In this document: positions 34,701 to 42,996 of the stretch, piece by piece
Layout of the letters: the number at the start of each line of letters is the position of its first letter
Numbering within the stretch: the stretch's first letter is position 1
Source: an uncultured Collinsella sp.
GTDB lineage: Bacteria; Actinomycetota; Coriobacteriia; Coriobacteriales; Coriobacteriaceae
Direction of reading: 5' to 3'
DNA: 55,552 bases
Assembly: GCA_959026535.1 (NCBI GenBank)
Contig: CAUFMB010000010.1
Span: 1-55,552, forward strand
The notes under the pieces: model-generated
What the model was told of the DNA's origin: nothing
The model's input: the letters and a program-made list of their open reading frames with translations, nothing else
Database searches by the model: none
Made by a program: the position numbers and the translations under genes

Positions 34701-35524
34701 GCCAGAAGGACCGCGCGAGCGGCCAGACGTCGTTCTTCGATATGTTTGGCGACGTTGAGGGCTCGGGCTTCGAGGTGAGCGTGCCCGATCCGGATGGCCA
34801 GGAATGGGACCGCCACCTTAAGCTGAGCCAGGAGAAGGAGGTTCTGGGCATCTATGTCTCGGACCACCCGCTGCGCCCGTTTGAGTATGCGCTCAGCAAA
34901 GCGCGCGACTTCTCGTTCTCGCAGATCGACACCGGCTACGAAGTTCAGAATCCTACGGGCGGCACCATCAACCAGGAGATTCCCGAGGGCAAAGCGCTGT
35001 GGTGGGCCGGCATGGTCTCGAGCGTGTCCAAGCGCGTGACCAAGAACGGCGACCCCATGGGCATCGTGCAGCTCGAGGACATGGAAGGCGAGGCCACCGT
35101 CGTCGTGTTCCCCAAGACCTATAAAGAGGCCGAGGGGTACCTGTACGGCGAGGTCGATCCCGAGACCGGTGCGCAGCTGTCCGACGCCTTTGTGCGCATC
35201 AAGGGCAAACTCGAGCGCTCGGACCGCGGCGACCAGATCATCGCGCAGGAGATTGTGCCGCTTGAGCTCAACGAGGAGAACAACAAGCCCAAGGTGTTTG
35301 AGGTCATGGTGCCCAACAGCCGCTTTAGCCAGGGCAATATGGCGCGCCTGGCCACGGTGCTCACCACCAACCCGGGCGGCGACCGCGTGGAGATCTTTAT
35401 TGAGCAAGTCGACGGGCGCGTGCTGCGTGCCGAGGTGCCGGCCAAGGTCAATGCACGCTCGATTCCGCTGCTGGCAGAGGCAAAGGCCATCGTCGGCAAC
35501 CAAGGCCGCGTGACGGTTATCTAG
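31721..35524 (+). CDS. dnaE: DNA polymerase III alpha subunit
   Basis: This is the replicative polymerase catalytic subunit. The N-terminal PHP domain starts with FVHLHNHTVFSMLDGA and AITDHGYMYG. The palm region carries PDIDMDFDDERR near residue 466 with two catalytic Asp, preceded by GPGRGSAAGAIVAYA. The helix-hairpin region and a C-terminal OB-fold (AFVRIKGKLERSDRGDQIIA) follow. The length of 1267 residues is typical. ATG 31721 is the only sensible start before HLHNHT, although no strong ribosome site precedes it. The gene is followed 10 bases later by a large perfect inverted repeat. Confidence 0.97.
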   Translation: MAFVHLHNHTVFSMLDGATRIQDMVNRAVELGMPAVAITDHGYMYGVPDLALACDAVNHNTPEYKTWSHDKAFLEKDRRDELVEPDPGENPREHAQYVKDMAMWDEKGNIDELKPPLVIKPIFGCEVYFTPDETLARDHKPELYHMILLAKDQEGYVNLMQTVSEAAVQGFYYKPRVTLDNLRRHAKGMICTSACIAGIIPKYIDRGDMEGAIKWAETFRDTFDPGDFYIEIQEHGITTDNGLTDEQMDRTLIDIAKQVGVKVIATNDFHYLRREDAPVQDVIMCIGMNAKVDDPNRMRMTGSEFYMKTEEEMRAMFPYCPEACDNTLEIADKCYVELDWDSIILPRFPLLDPGETHESQFRRECEKGLRQHYGDDWATREIGGVNIKERFEYEYKVICDKGFAAYFLIVAEYVQWAKDNGIGVGPGRGSAAGAIVAYAMNITAFDPLENGLMFERFLSPQRTEMPDIDMDFDDERRLEVVEHVRQLYGPEKVTHVITYSTIKAKQAINDAARVLDYPVYMGQRLSKMVSSDPKVKLKQVLDKQPGKEDLFNPDFAEAYKKDDDARRIIDTALSIEGLTRGEGVHACAVLICRDPVNEHVPTKLDTKGGVEITQYEGHTVADMGLLKMDFLGLRTLTVISKAKANIKKNFGIDIKEEEIPFDDPEIFKLMGSGHTAGVFQVESAGMTATIKNMKPTEYKHVVALIALYRPGPLGAGMVSSYINRMNGKEPAVSYDDRLDDILGETYGTMVYQEQVMLISVEMCGFSKGESDSRIRKPVAKKKIKLLTSTVLHWEDGSDETTYDHWMNGAIKNNYTREVAQKIWDDVLEFASYAFNKSHSAGYAILVMQTAWLKAHYPHEYMAAVLTSYTGKTDKIVHYVSACRHDGIPVLSPDVNESGTEFTATKEGVRFGLAGIRGVGTGVAQAIIAEREAGGPFKTLHDFVERVDSSQANRRVIESLIKAGAFDSTGYPRRQMMHFVDKNNPENIIDAAVKRQKDRASGQTSFFDMFGDVEGSGFEVSVPDPDGQEWDRHLKLSQEKEVLGIYVSDHPLRPFEYALSKARDFSFSQIDTGYEVQNPTGGTINQEIPEGKALWWAGMVSSVSKRVTKNGDPMGIVQLEDMEGEATVVVFPKTYKEAEGYLYGEVDPETGAQLSDAFVRIKGKLERSDRGDQIIAQEIVPLELNEENNKPKVFEVMVPNSRFSQGNMARLATVLTTNPGGDRVEIFIEQVDGRVLRAEVPAKVNARSIPLLAEAKAIVGNQGRVTVI

Positions 35525-35534
35525 GATGCCTTTG

Positions 35535-35667
35535 CCGGGGTAGCTAATTTGGGACGGGGCTATTTTAGCTACCCTTTGGCTGATGGCGAATGAGTCGGGG
35601 TCGGAATACATCTCAACCGACATATGGGGGTAGCTAAAATAGCCCCGTCCCAAATTAGCTACCCCGG
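35535..35667. repeat. Large perfect inverted repeat (two 40-base arms)
   Basis: Arms at 35535-35574 and 35628-35667 are exact reverse complements over 40 bases, separated by 53 bases. Each arm is itself a palindrome: GGGTAGCTAA and TTAGCTACCC enclose a GGGACGGGGCT core. The nested layout means two REP-like units in inverted orientation. It fills the gap between dnaE and the SNF2 gene and ends 9 bases before the latter's ribosome site. Confidence 0.92.
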
Positions 35668-35685
35668 GTGAGATTGGAGGAAGTG

Positions 35686-38600
35686 ATGGCGCAGGGGACG
35701 TTTGTGCAGGCGCTCCGGAAAGAGGCGGCGCTGAGCGGCACCTTTATGAAGGGGCGCTCGCTCATGCTCAACGGCGCCGTGCTGTCGTTTGAGGACTCCG
35801 GCTCGCGCTTCTCCAAAAATGTGACTATCGAGGGCACGGTGCGCGGCTCGCGCGGCGACCTGTACAAGACGCACGTGGCGCTCGACATGGACGAGCACGA
35901 GGTTATCGACTACGACTGCGATTGCCCCGCTGCCTATCGCTACCCCGGCATGTGCAAGCACGCCATCGCCACGGCGCTGGCGTACCTGGATGCCAGCGGC
36001 ATTGAGCCCGTCGAGGGGCTGCGCACGCCGGTCCGCACGTTTACGGCGGCGCCCAAGCAAGCCGCGCGTCCCTCGTCCGCCGCACCAGCGGTCAACCCTA
36101 ACTTTCCCTTCCCGGCGCCCGTCCCCACGAGCCCGAGCCTCATGAAGGCGCTCTCCGATCTTTCGGACGCGCGCATGGATGAGTTGGCGGGCATGCGCCG
36201 CAAGCTCGCCGGCACTGTCGACCCCGATGCCCCCAAGGCGGTGTTGGAGCCCTCGCTGGTGCCGTACTACAATCCGCTGTTTGCCGACCGATTTAGCTGG
36301 GCGCTCGAGCTTCGCATTCGCTGCGGCTCGGTGTCCTACGTGGTCAAGGACATCGACGGCATGACCGCCGCCTACGTGCGCGGCGGCACGTTCTCGTACG
36401 GCAAAAAGCTCACATTCCTCCATGCGCCCGAGGCCTTCGACGAGGTTTCGGTGCGCCTGCTCGACCTTGTTGTGGCAACGGTTGTGTATCTGAGCGACAT
36501 CACAAGTTCGCGTTCGGCGTCGTACGATTTTGCACGCAGTGGCTTTGTCGCCGAGCGCCAGCTGCCGCTGTCCGAGCATGACATCGTATACATGCTGGAC
36601 CTGCTGCGTGGCCGGACCATTTCCTTTGAGCCCGCCTGGTCGCGGGGAACGACGACGCATCGTTCCTACGAGGTTGCGGTTGAGTTATCGCCGGTGGGGG
36701 AGGACGAGGCCTCGGCGAAACAACCGCCGCTCCTTGCCGCCAAGATCGCGCCGGCGGCCGGTGGCAGCTACGACCTGCGCCTGCCGGCCGATACGTACTG
36801 CTTTGTCGCAGGCGACGCAGCCTATCTGGTCGACACGCACCGCGCGCGCCGCGCCGATGCAGCGTTTGCCCAGCATGCCGCACCGTTTCTGTCGCGTCTG
36901 CTGCCTTGTCGCACGCCGGTCCATATCGCCGCCGAACAGGTGGGCGAATTCTGCCGCATGGCACTGCCCGTGCTGCGCGAATACACTGGCCTCACCGCTC
37001 CCGCCGTGCTCGACACCGTGGCGCCCGAGCCGAGCTTTGCCATGGCAATCGGTGTCGATGACGGGCTTGTGACCTGCAAGATTACGGTTTCCTACGGCGA
37101 CTGGTCGGCAGATCTCTTTAGCCTGGGCGCTCCGGGCAGCCCCTTCGAAGAGCAGCGCCCGGGCGTGCCGCCGCGCGACGAGATGGCAGAGTTTCGCGTT
37201 ATGGATACGGCGGCCCTGTATTTCGACTTTTACGAGGGCGGCCTGGCGTTTGAGGAACGCGATGACGAGAGCCTGTTCCACTTGCTGACCGAGGGCCTGT
37301 CTGCCCTGTCCGAGCTGGGCGAGGTCATGCTCAGCGACCGCCTGCGCCAGGTCTCGGTCCGCCCTGCGCCCAAGCTTTCGGTGCGTGCAACCGTCAAGAG
37401 CAACCTGCTCGATGTCGAACTGGGCGCGAGCGGTCTTTCAGCGGCAGATCTTGCCATCTATCTGGACTCATACAAGCGCCATCAGACGTTTGCGCGCCTG
37501 ACGTCCGGCGACATCGTGCGCCTGGACGAGGGTGCCCGTGCCGCGTTTGGCCTTGCCGAGGACCTGGGCGTCGATGCTGTCGACCTGCTCGACGGCGTGT
37601 CGCTTCCCGCGTCGAGCACCCTGTTTGTCGATAGCATGCTTGCACGCACGCCCGCGCTCGAAGCCGATCGCGACGCTGCGTTCCGTCGCACCGTCGAGCG
37701 CTTGGATACGCTCGGCAAGATGGACTTTACGGTGCCGGCATCTCTCAAGGCCACACTGCGCGGCTATCAGGTCGACGGCTACCAGTGGCTCGGCTCGCTC
37801 GAGCACCTGGGCCTCGGCGGTATCTTGGCCGACGATATGGGCCTGGGCAAAACACTGCAGATGATCGCGCATATCCTGGCGCGCGTGGAGGCGGGGGACA
37901 CTAAGCCCACGCTTGTGGTGTGCCCTGCGTCGCTTGTGTACAACTGGACTGCCGAGCTGGAGCGCTTTGCGCCTTCGCTCGACGTGTGCGCCATCGTGGG
38001 TGCCAAGGCGCAGCGCCGCGTGCAGATAGCCGGCGCCGACGAGCATAACGTGGTCGTGACGTCGTATGACCTCATGCGCCGCGATATCGACGAGTATGCC
38101 GAGCAGGACTTTGCCCGCGTTGTGCTCGACGAGGCCCAGTACATTAAAAACCCGCTCACGCAGGTAGCGCGCGCCGCCAAGCGCCTGCCTGCCGGCGTGC
38201 GCTTTGCCTTGACGGGCACGCCCATCGAAAATCGCCTGTCTGAGCTCTGGAGCATCTTCGACTTTTTGATGCCGGGCCTGCTTGGCACACGCGAGTCGTT
38301 TGCCAAGCGCTTTGAGAGCCCCGTCGAGCATGCCGAGGGCGATAGCGCCGCTCGCCTGCAGGCGCTCGTGTCGCCGTTTGTGCTGCGCCGTGTCAAGGAA
38401 GACGTGGTTGCCGACCTGCCCGAAAAGATCGAGGACACCGTCATGGCGCAGCTCACCGGCGAGCAGCGCAAGCTCTACCTGGCCAACCAAGACCGCATCG
38501 CCCAGCAGGTGCAGCACCGTGAGGCATCCGAGTTTAAGAAAGACAAGCTCAAGGTACTCGCCGAGCTCACCAAGCTGCGCCAGATCTGCTGCGACCCGCG

Positions 38601-39150
38601 TCTACACTACGAGGATTACAAGGCGGGGAGCGCCAAACTCGACGCTTGCATGGAGCTCGTGCACGGTGCGCTCGACGGCGGGCACCACATTCTGCTGTTC
38701 AGCCAGTTCACGGGCATGCTCGATATCATCGGCAAGCGCCTGGCCAAGGAGGACATCGGCTTTCTTAAGCTCACGGGCACTTCGTCCAAGGAGAGCCGCG
38801 CCAAGATGGTCGCGCAGTTCCAGGCGGGCGAGGTGCCGGTGTTTCTGATCTCGCTCAAGGCGGGCGGCGTGGGCCTCAACCTGACGGCGGCCGACGTGGT
38901 CATCCACTACGACCCGTGGTGGAACGTGGCCGCGCAGGACCAGGCGACCGACCGCGCGCACCGTATTGGCCAGCAACATACCGTGACCGTGTACAAGCTC
39001 ATCGCCAAGGACACGATCGAGGAGCGCATCATGCAGATGCAGGAGTCTAAGCGCGACCTGGTCAACAGCGTGCTCGGCGGCGACGGCATCTCCTCGGCGC
39101 TGTTTACCCGCGAGGACGTTCTGGCGCTGCTCGGCGGCGACGGGCGCTAA
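35686..39150 (+). CDS. SWIM zinc-finger SNF2-family helicase
   Basis: This is a DNA-dependent ATPase/translocase of the SNF2 (RapA-like) class. A SWIM zinc finger (CDCPAAYRYPGMCKH) lies near residue 79. The long middle part has no motif I can name. The SNF2 core starts near 690: ADDMGLGKT near 717, LDEAQYIKN near 815, LTGTPIENRLSELWS near 843, the second RecA domain with LLFSQFTGMLDII near 1004, and ATDRAHRIGQQ near 1087. The length of 1154 residues is normal for the bacterial SWIM-SNF2 group. ATG 35686 follows GGAGG by 5 bases; the GTG at 35668 in frame is less likely. Cellular role unknown; repair or transcription recycling are the usual guesses. Confidence 0.92.
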   Translation: MAQGTFVQALRKEAALSGTFMKGRSLMLNGAVLSFEDSGSRFSKNVTIEGTVRGSRGDLYKTHVALDMDEHEVIDYDCDCPAAYRYPGMCKHAIATALAYLDASGIEPVEGLRTPVRTFTAAPKQAARPSSAAPAVNPNFPFPAPVPTSPSLMKALSDLSDARMDELAGMRRKLAGTVDPDAPKAVLEPSLVPYYNPLFADRFSWALELRIRCGSVSYVVKDIDGMTAAYVRGGTFSYGKKLTFLHAPEAFDEVSVRLLDLVVATVVYLSDITSSRSASYDFARSGFVAERQLPLSEHDIVYMLDLLRGRTISFEPAWSRGTTTHRSYEVAVELSPVGEDEASAKQPPLLAAKIAPAAGGSYDLRLPADTYCFVAGDAAYLVDTHRARRADAAFAQHAAPFLSRLLPCRTPVHIAAEQVGEFCRMALPVLREYTGLTAPAVLDTVAPEPSFAMAIGVDDGLVTCKITVSYGDWSADLFSLGAPGSPFEEQRPGVPPRDEMAEFRVMDTAALYFDFYEGGLAFEERDDESLFHLLTEGLSALSELGEVMLSDRLRQVSVRPAPKLSVRATVKSNLLDVELGASGLSAADLAIYLDSYKRHQTFARLTSGDIVRLDEGARAAFGLAEDLGVDAVDLLDGVSLPASSTLFVDSMLARTPALEADRDAAFRRTVERLDTLGKMDFTVPASLKATLRGYQVDGYQWLGSLEHLGLGGILADDMGLGKTLQMIAHILARVEAGDTKPTLVVCPASLVYNWTAELERFAPSLDVCAIVGAKAQRRVQIAGADEHNVVVTSYDLMRRDIDEYAEQDFARVVLDEAQYIKNPLTQVARAAKRLPAGVRFALTGTPIENRLSELWSIFDFLMPGLLGTRESFAKRFESPVEHAEGDSAARLQALVSPFVLRRVKEDVVADLPEKIEDTVMAQLTGEQRKLYLANQDRIAQQVQHREASEFKKDKLKVLAELTKLRQICCDPRLHYEDYKAGSAKLDACMELVHGALDGGHHILLFSQFTGMLDIIGKRLAKEDIGFLKLTGTSSKESRAKMVAQFQAGEVPVFLISLKAGGVGLNLTAADVVIHYDPWWNVAAQDQATDRAHRIGQQHTVTVYKLIAKDTIEERIMQMQESKRDLVNSVLGGDGISSALFTREDVLALLGGDGR

Positions 39151-39251
39151 CCTCGCTCGTTATGTGTTCATTTGCCATGCCGTGGATGGTTCGCCTGCCT
39201 TTGGGCATAAGAACCATCGAGAACATCGGCACATCAGCAAAGGAGAGCATC

Positions 39252-39614
39252 ATGGCGAAATTCTTTAAGGACCCCGACGGCAAGCTCATTGCCGCCCTTG
39301 GCAACGACGTTGCAACCCCTACCGGCTGCACGGAGCTGACCGCGAACACCGAGGACGCGGCGCACGAGAAGCACGTGCCCGTCGTCGAGAGCGAGCGCGA
39401 CGGTCACGTGATTCGTGCACGTGTGGGCTCGGTCGAGCATCCTATGGTGCCCGAGCACTACATCGAGTGGATCGCCCTTGAGGCCGAGGGCCGTCTGGAG
39501 GTCCATTACCTTGAACCCGGCATGAAGCCCGCGACGTTTTTTGCCGGCGGTTCCAAGACCGGTACCGTCTATGCCTATTGCAACCTGCACGGGCTGTGGT
39601 CCGCGACGTTCTAG
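39252..39614 (+). CDS. Superoxide reductase (desulfoferrodoxin family, one-iron type)
   Basis: The enzyme reduces superoxide to peroxide without making oxygen, a defence typical of anaerobes. The active iron site is complete: EKHVPVVE and EHPMVPEHYIEWI supply His ligands and YCNLHGLW supplies the Cys and last His. The N-terminal region aligns with the desulforedoxin-like domain of two-iron proteins, but its four Cys are missing (FFKDPDGK in place of a CxxC segment). Only the reductase centre therefore remains. ATG 39252 is chosen for AAAGGAGAG just upstream; the frame is open from 39162. The product is 120 residues. Confidence 0.9.
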   Translation: MAKFFKDPDGKLIAALGNDVATPTGCTELTANTEDAAHEKHVPVVESERDGHVIRARVGSVEHPMVPEHYIEWIALEAEGRLEVHYLEPGMKPATFFAGGSKTGTVYAYCNLHGLWSATF

Positions 39615-39660
39615 GAGCGCGCCCCCGCTCGGGGTATCATAGCTAGCATATGCACATGCG

Positions 39661-39695
39661 AGCGCCGACTGCATCATGCGGCCGGCGCTTTTACT
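39661..39695 (+). terminator. Probable terminator of the superoxide reductase gene
   Basis: AGCGCCG pairs with CGGCGCT around an unpaired loop, followed by TTT. The T-run is short, so the call is modest. It lies between the reductase and the NAD-synthetase-like gene. Confidence 0.5.
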
Positions 39696-39731
39696 ACGAC
39701 AACGATGGTTTACGACGGAAAGGGCTGAGCC

Positions 39732-41717
39732 ATGAAGCTCGCACTTGCACAGATCGATATGCGCCTGGGTGATATTGAGGGTATCTGCGGTCGCATCGAG
39801 GACCAGGCGCGCCTGGCCCACGAGCGCGGTGCGCGCGTGTTGTGCGTGCCGGCTCCGCTCTTTATGGGAGCCCTGCCCGGCGGCCTGGTGGGCGCTGCCG
39901 ACTTTGAGCACGACATACTTGCCGGCTTGACCGGCGTCGCCGAGCGTATCCAAGAGCTCGATATGATCTGCATCGTGCCCGCGGCAGTTTCGTTTGAGGG
40001 CCAGCCCCTGCTCGACTACATGATGCTCAAGGACGGCCATGTGGTGCCGGCCCGTTCGAGCATCGCCCTGCAGCGCGGTGGGAACGGCGATGCCCGTTGG
40101 GTGCCGCCGGTGTTCGACGTGGACGGCGTGCGCATCGCCGTGATTTTTGACTTGGACCGCGAACTCGAGATGCTGCCGACCGGTGTTGACCTCATTGCGT
40201 ATTTCCAATTCAACGCGTTTGACATGACCGACCGCGAGACTGCCGCCATTGCTGCCGTTCGCAGCGGCGCCTACCGCAAGATCGCATCCAAGCGCAGCGT
40301 GTGGTTTGCCTGCATGGCGCCGGTCGGTGCCTATGACGAGTCGGTGTATACCGGCGGTTCGTTTGTGCTCGACGACTGCGGTCGCGTGGTGGCCCAGGCG
40401 CCGTGCTTTGAGGAGAGCCTGCTGGTTCAGGAGATTCAGCGCGGCGTGATGCTCGATGCCCTGGAGGATCACGAACTGCCCGAGTTCCGTTCCGAGGAGT
40501 GGCTGTGGCAGGCGCTGGTGCTCGCCGTGCGCGACAACGCCCGAGCCCACGGTGCGTCGCGTGCTGTGGTGGCACTCGAGGGTGACTTGCCGTCGTCCCT
40601 GCTGGCGGCGCTGGCCGTCGACGCTCTGGGCCCGCGCAATGTGATTGGCCTGGTGCTGGGGCGCAACCGTATCTTTACGCCGGCGCAGGAAGAAGCCGAG
40701 GCTGCCCGCTGTGCCGCCGTCCGCGCCATCGCCGAGCGTCTGCACATTCGCACCGTCGAGCGCGATGCACCGGATGCGGCGCGCGTGCTCGATCGCGACG
40801 TGTCGGCGGGCGATGCCGAGCGCCTGCGCTCGCGCACGCTGGGCCTCATGCTGGAGGATACGGCGCTCGAGCTGGGTGCGATGGCGCTGAGCCCGCTGTC
40901 CAAAACCGAGTACGCGCTGGCGGCGCCGGCGCTTTGCGGCGGCTACCAGGGCGACTTTGCGCCCTTTGGCGATGTGTACCTGTCGACGCTTGAGTTTGTG
41001 GCGCGTGTGCGCAACCGCACGTCTGCCGTGGTGCCCCAAGAGCTCGTGACGCTCAACGCGGTGGAAGATTGTATGGAGCGCGTGCTTGCGCAGGCGCTCT
41101 CGACGCTCGACGGCCCGGTTGATATGCTCGACCGCGCGGCACAGCTGCTCGGCGGGCTTGAGCCGGGTGAGGTCGATGGCGCGCTCGAGGCGCACGTGGA
41201 CCGCAATCGATCTTTCGACGACATCCCAATGGCCGCCGGCAAGCCCGAGGCTTGCTCGCTGCTGCTGATGCTCGTTCGACAGGGTGAGGCTTCCCGTCGC
41301 ATGCTGCCGACGACGCCGATCGTCTCGGCCCGTTCGTTTGCCGAGCGTGCCTGGCCGTATATGCTCGCGTGGTCCGACCTGGGGCTTAACGGCAAGGAGC
41401 GTATGACGGTCGATTCGCTGGCGCGCGCCGAGGTGCGCCGCTTTGCCGACGAGGATACGAGCGAGCGCGTGCGAAACGAGATGATGGGCGTGCTGGGCGA
41501 GCTTCTGGGTATTTCGCCCGAGCAAATGGAGGAGCTGCGCTCTGAGGACGGTCAGCGTCGTTTGCACGAGGGAATGAAAAAGTTTGAGGGCGAGGTTCAG
41601 GACGCCATCGATAAGATGATGGGCGGTCAGGGCGGCTCGCAAGGTAGTCCCCAGGGTGGCCCGATGCCGCATCCGCCGGTGGATCCCCGTCAGTTCCCGT
41701 TCTTCTCTCAGAACTAA
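39732..41717 (+). CDS. NAD-synthetase-like protein with both active sites lost
   Basis: The 661-residue chain has the plan of glutamine-dependent NAD synthetase: an N-terminal nitrilase domain (start LALAQIDMRLGDIEGI; later YTGGSFVLDDCGRVVAQAP) and a C-terminal synthetase domain (LAALAVDALGPRNVIGLVLG; later SPLSKTEYAL and GDFAPFGDVY). Catalytic residues are replaced. Where family members have PE, it has PA at 40-41. The nucleophile segment (usually ICEDLW) reads IFDLDRE near 138. No Lys sits in the expected place. The PP-loop SGGIDS is EGDLPSS near 283. It ends with a Gly/Pro/Gln-rich tail. There is no frameshift and composition is normal, so it is maintained as a protein. A pseudoenzyme or a protein with new chemistry is inferred. 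Automatic tools will probably call it nadE. It precedes ruvC. Confidence 0.75.
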   Translation: MKLALAQIDMRLGDIEGICGRIEDQARLAHERGARVLCVPAPLFMGALPGGLVGAADFEHDILAGLTGVAERIQELDMICIVPAAVSFEGQPLLDYMMLKDGHVVPARSSIALQRGGNGDARWVPPVFDVDGVRIAVIFDLDRELEMLPTGVDLIAYFQFNAFDMTDRETAAIAAVRSGAYRKIASKRSVWFACMAPVGAYDESVYTGGSFVLDDCGRVVAQAPCFEESLLVQEIQRGVMLDALEDHELPEFRSEEWLWQALVLAVRDNARAHGASRAVVALEGDLPSSLLAALAVDALGPRNVIGLVLGRNRIFTPAQEEAEAARCAAVRAIAERLHIRTVERDAPDAARVLDRDVSAGDAERLRSRTLGLMLEDTALELGAMALSPLSKTEYALAAPALCGGYQGDFAPFGDVYLSTLEFVARVRNRTSAVVPQELVTLNAVEDCMERVLAQALSTLDGPVDMLDRAAQLLGGLEPGEVDGALEAHVDRNRSFDDIPMAAGKPEACSLLLMLVRQGEASRRMLPTTPIVSARSFAERAWPYMLAWSDLGLNGKERMTVDSLARAEVRRFADEDTSERVRNEMMGVLGELLGISPEQMEELRSEDGQRRLHEGMKKFEGEVQDAIDKMMGGQGGSQGSPQGGPMPHPPVDPRQFPFFSQN

Positions 41718-41720
41718 ACT

Positions 41721-41745
41721 GGGGATGGGATTCGCTCCCAACCCC
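41721..41745 (+). other. Hairpin after the NAD-synthetase-like gene
   Basis: GGGGATGGGA pairs with TCCCAACCCC around TTCGC, 3 bases after the stop codon. No T-run follows, so it may be an RNA-stabilising stem and not a terminator. Confidence 0.4.
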
Positions 41746-41779
41746 GATACTTCAACTAAGCATCTTTGCCCCATTGTGT

Positions 41780-41798
41780 TATTCTAGAACAGACGTTC
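41780..41798 (+). promoter_or_regulatory. LexA-type SOS box at the ruvC promoter
   Basis: GAAC-AGAC-GTTC at 41787-41798 matches the Gram-positive LexA/DinR consensus (GAAC, four bases, GTTC). It directly follows a -10-like TATTCT (41780-41785) and lies about 57 bases before the ruvC start. SOS control of Holliday-junction genes is common. Confidence 0.75.
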
Positions 41799-41854
41799 GT
41801 GAATGGTGCGCGGGGCCTTGCCTTGTGCTGTGCTGGTGACGAGGGGAGGTCGGC

Positions 41855-42376
41855 TTGGTTATCTTGGGCATCGACCCCGGTTTGGCTCATACGGGTTGGG
41901 GGATTATCGAGGAGCGGCGTGGCGAGGTTCGTTGCCGTGCCTATGGCTGCATCGAGACCAGTGCCGGAAGTCCGCTCGCGGTTCGCCTGTCGCATATCGC
42001 CCATGACCTTAAGGATGTTGTTGAGCGTTATCGACCCGACACGGCTGCTGTCGAGAGCATCTACTTTGGCGCCAACGTTCGCTCGGCCATCCCCACGGCG
42101 CATGCCCGCGGTGCTGCACTCGTCGCACTTTCGGAATGCGCGCTCGAGATTGGCGAGTACACGCCCATGCAGATCAAACAGGCTGTGGTGGGCACCGGCG
42201 CCGCGGACAAGCGGCAGGTCGCCTATATGGTACGCACGCTAACACAGCTCGACCACGACCCGCATCCCGACCATGCCGCCGATGCCCTGGCCTGCGCCAT
42301 CTGCCACGTAAACCTCAGCCGCACCCGCGCCCTCACCGGTGGCGAGTTCTATCAACAGAGAGGAACCGGATACTGA
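41855..42376 (+). CDS. ruvC: Holliday junction endonuclease RuvC
   Basis: RuvC cuts Holliday junctions bound by RuvAB. The start LGIDPGLAHTGWG holds the first catalytic Asp; VESIYFGANVRSA near residue 65 holds Glu; and HPDHAADALACAICH near 140 holds the last acidic pair. The length of 173 residues is normal. The start is TTG at 41855, supported by GGGGAGGT just upstream and by the family N-terminus. The stop overlaps ruvA by one base (TGATG). Confidence 0.96.
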   Translation: MVILGIDPGLAHTGWGIIEERRGEVRCRAYGCIETSAGSPLAVRLSHIAHDLKDVVERYRPDTAAVESIYFGANVRSAIPTAHARGAALVALSECALEIGEYTPMQIKQAVVGTGAADKRQVAYMVRTLTQLDHDPHPDHAADALACAICHVNLSRTRALTGGEFYQQRGTGY

Positions 42377-42996
42377 TGATTTCCCAGCTCCACGGAACGC
42401 TTGTCGAGTCCACGATGAGCTCTGCTGTCGTCGATGTGTCGGGCGTTGGCTTTGAACTCGGCATCTCGGGCAGCACTGCGGCCACGTTGCCGACGCCCGG
42501 CGGCGAGGTCCGTCTCTACACGCGTATGCAGGTGCGCGAGGACGCCATGACACTTTTCGGTTTTTCCTCAAAGGATGAGCGCACGATGTTCGACCGGCTC
42601 GTGTCCGTTTCGGGCGTTGGCCCGCGCCTGGCGCTCGCCGTGCTTTCCACCTATACCGTGGGGCAGCTGTATTCGCTGGTGATGGCCGAGGACGACAAGG
42701 GCATGGCCAAGGTACCCGGTGTGGGCAAAAAGACAGCTCAGCGCCTGATCCTGGAACTCAAGAGCACCTTTGCCAAGGATAAGGGCTTTGTGCCGGTCGA
42801 CGCGATTCCCGGCCAGGTTGTGATGCCGGTTCCCGCCGCCGCTCCCTCGGCGATCGACGATGCCCGCGCGGCACTCCTTTCCATGGGCTTTAGCCCGCAG
42901 GAGACCGATGTTGCCCTGAGCGGGTATGATGGGCAGAATATGCGTGTCGAGGATCTGCTCGGCGCGGCGCTTAAGCGACTCGGAATGGATGCGTGA
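42376..42996 (+). CDS. ruvA: Holliday junction DNA-binding protein RuvA
   Basis: RuvA binds four-way junctions and loads RuvB. The OB-fold N-terminus begins MISQLHGTLVES. The helix-hairpin-helix motifs VSGVGPRLALAVLS and VPGVGKKTAQRLILELK are intact. The C-terminal RuvB-binding domain (DDARAALLSMGFSPQE) is present. The length is 206 residues. It overlaps ruvC and ruvB at TGATG junctions, so translation of the three is coupled. Confidence 0.96.
   Translation: MISQLHGTLVESTMSSAVVDVSGVGFELGISGSTAATLPTPGGEVRLYTRMQVREDAMTLFGFSSKDERTMFDRLVSVSGVGPRLALAVLSTYTVGQLYSLVMAEDDKGMAKVPGVGKKTAQRLILELKSTFAKDKGFVPVDAIPGQVVMPVPAAAPSAIDDARAALLSMGFSPQETDVALSGYDGQNMRVEDLLGAALKRLGMDA

Noticed and set aside
31685..35653. 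A 1322-codon open frame on the minus strand opposite dnaE
   Set aside because: It mirrors dnaE codon by codon and has no family resemblance. GC-rich codon bias commonly keeps the antisense frame open.
41721..41745. Hairpin after the NAD-synthetase-like gene as a terminator
   Set aside because: No T-run follows the stem, so I list it only as a hairpin.
39234..41774. An 846-codon minus-strand frame opposite the NAD-synthetase-like gene
   Set aside because: Composition is His/Arg/Ala-rich shadow sequence; the plus-strand frame has clear homology.
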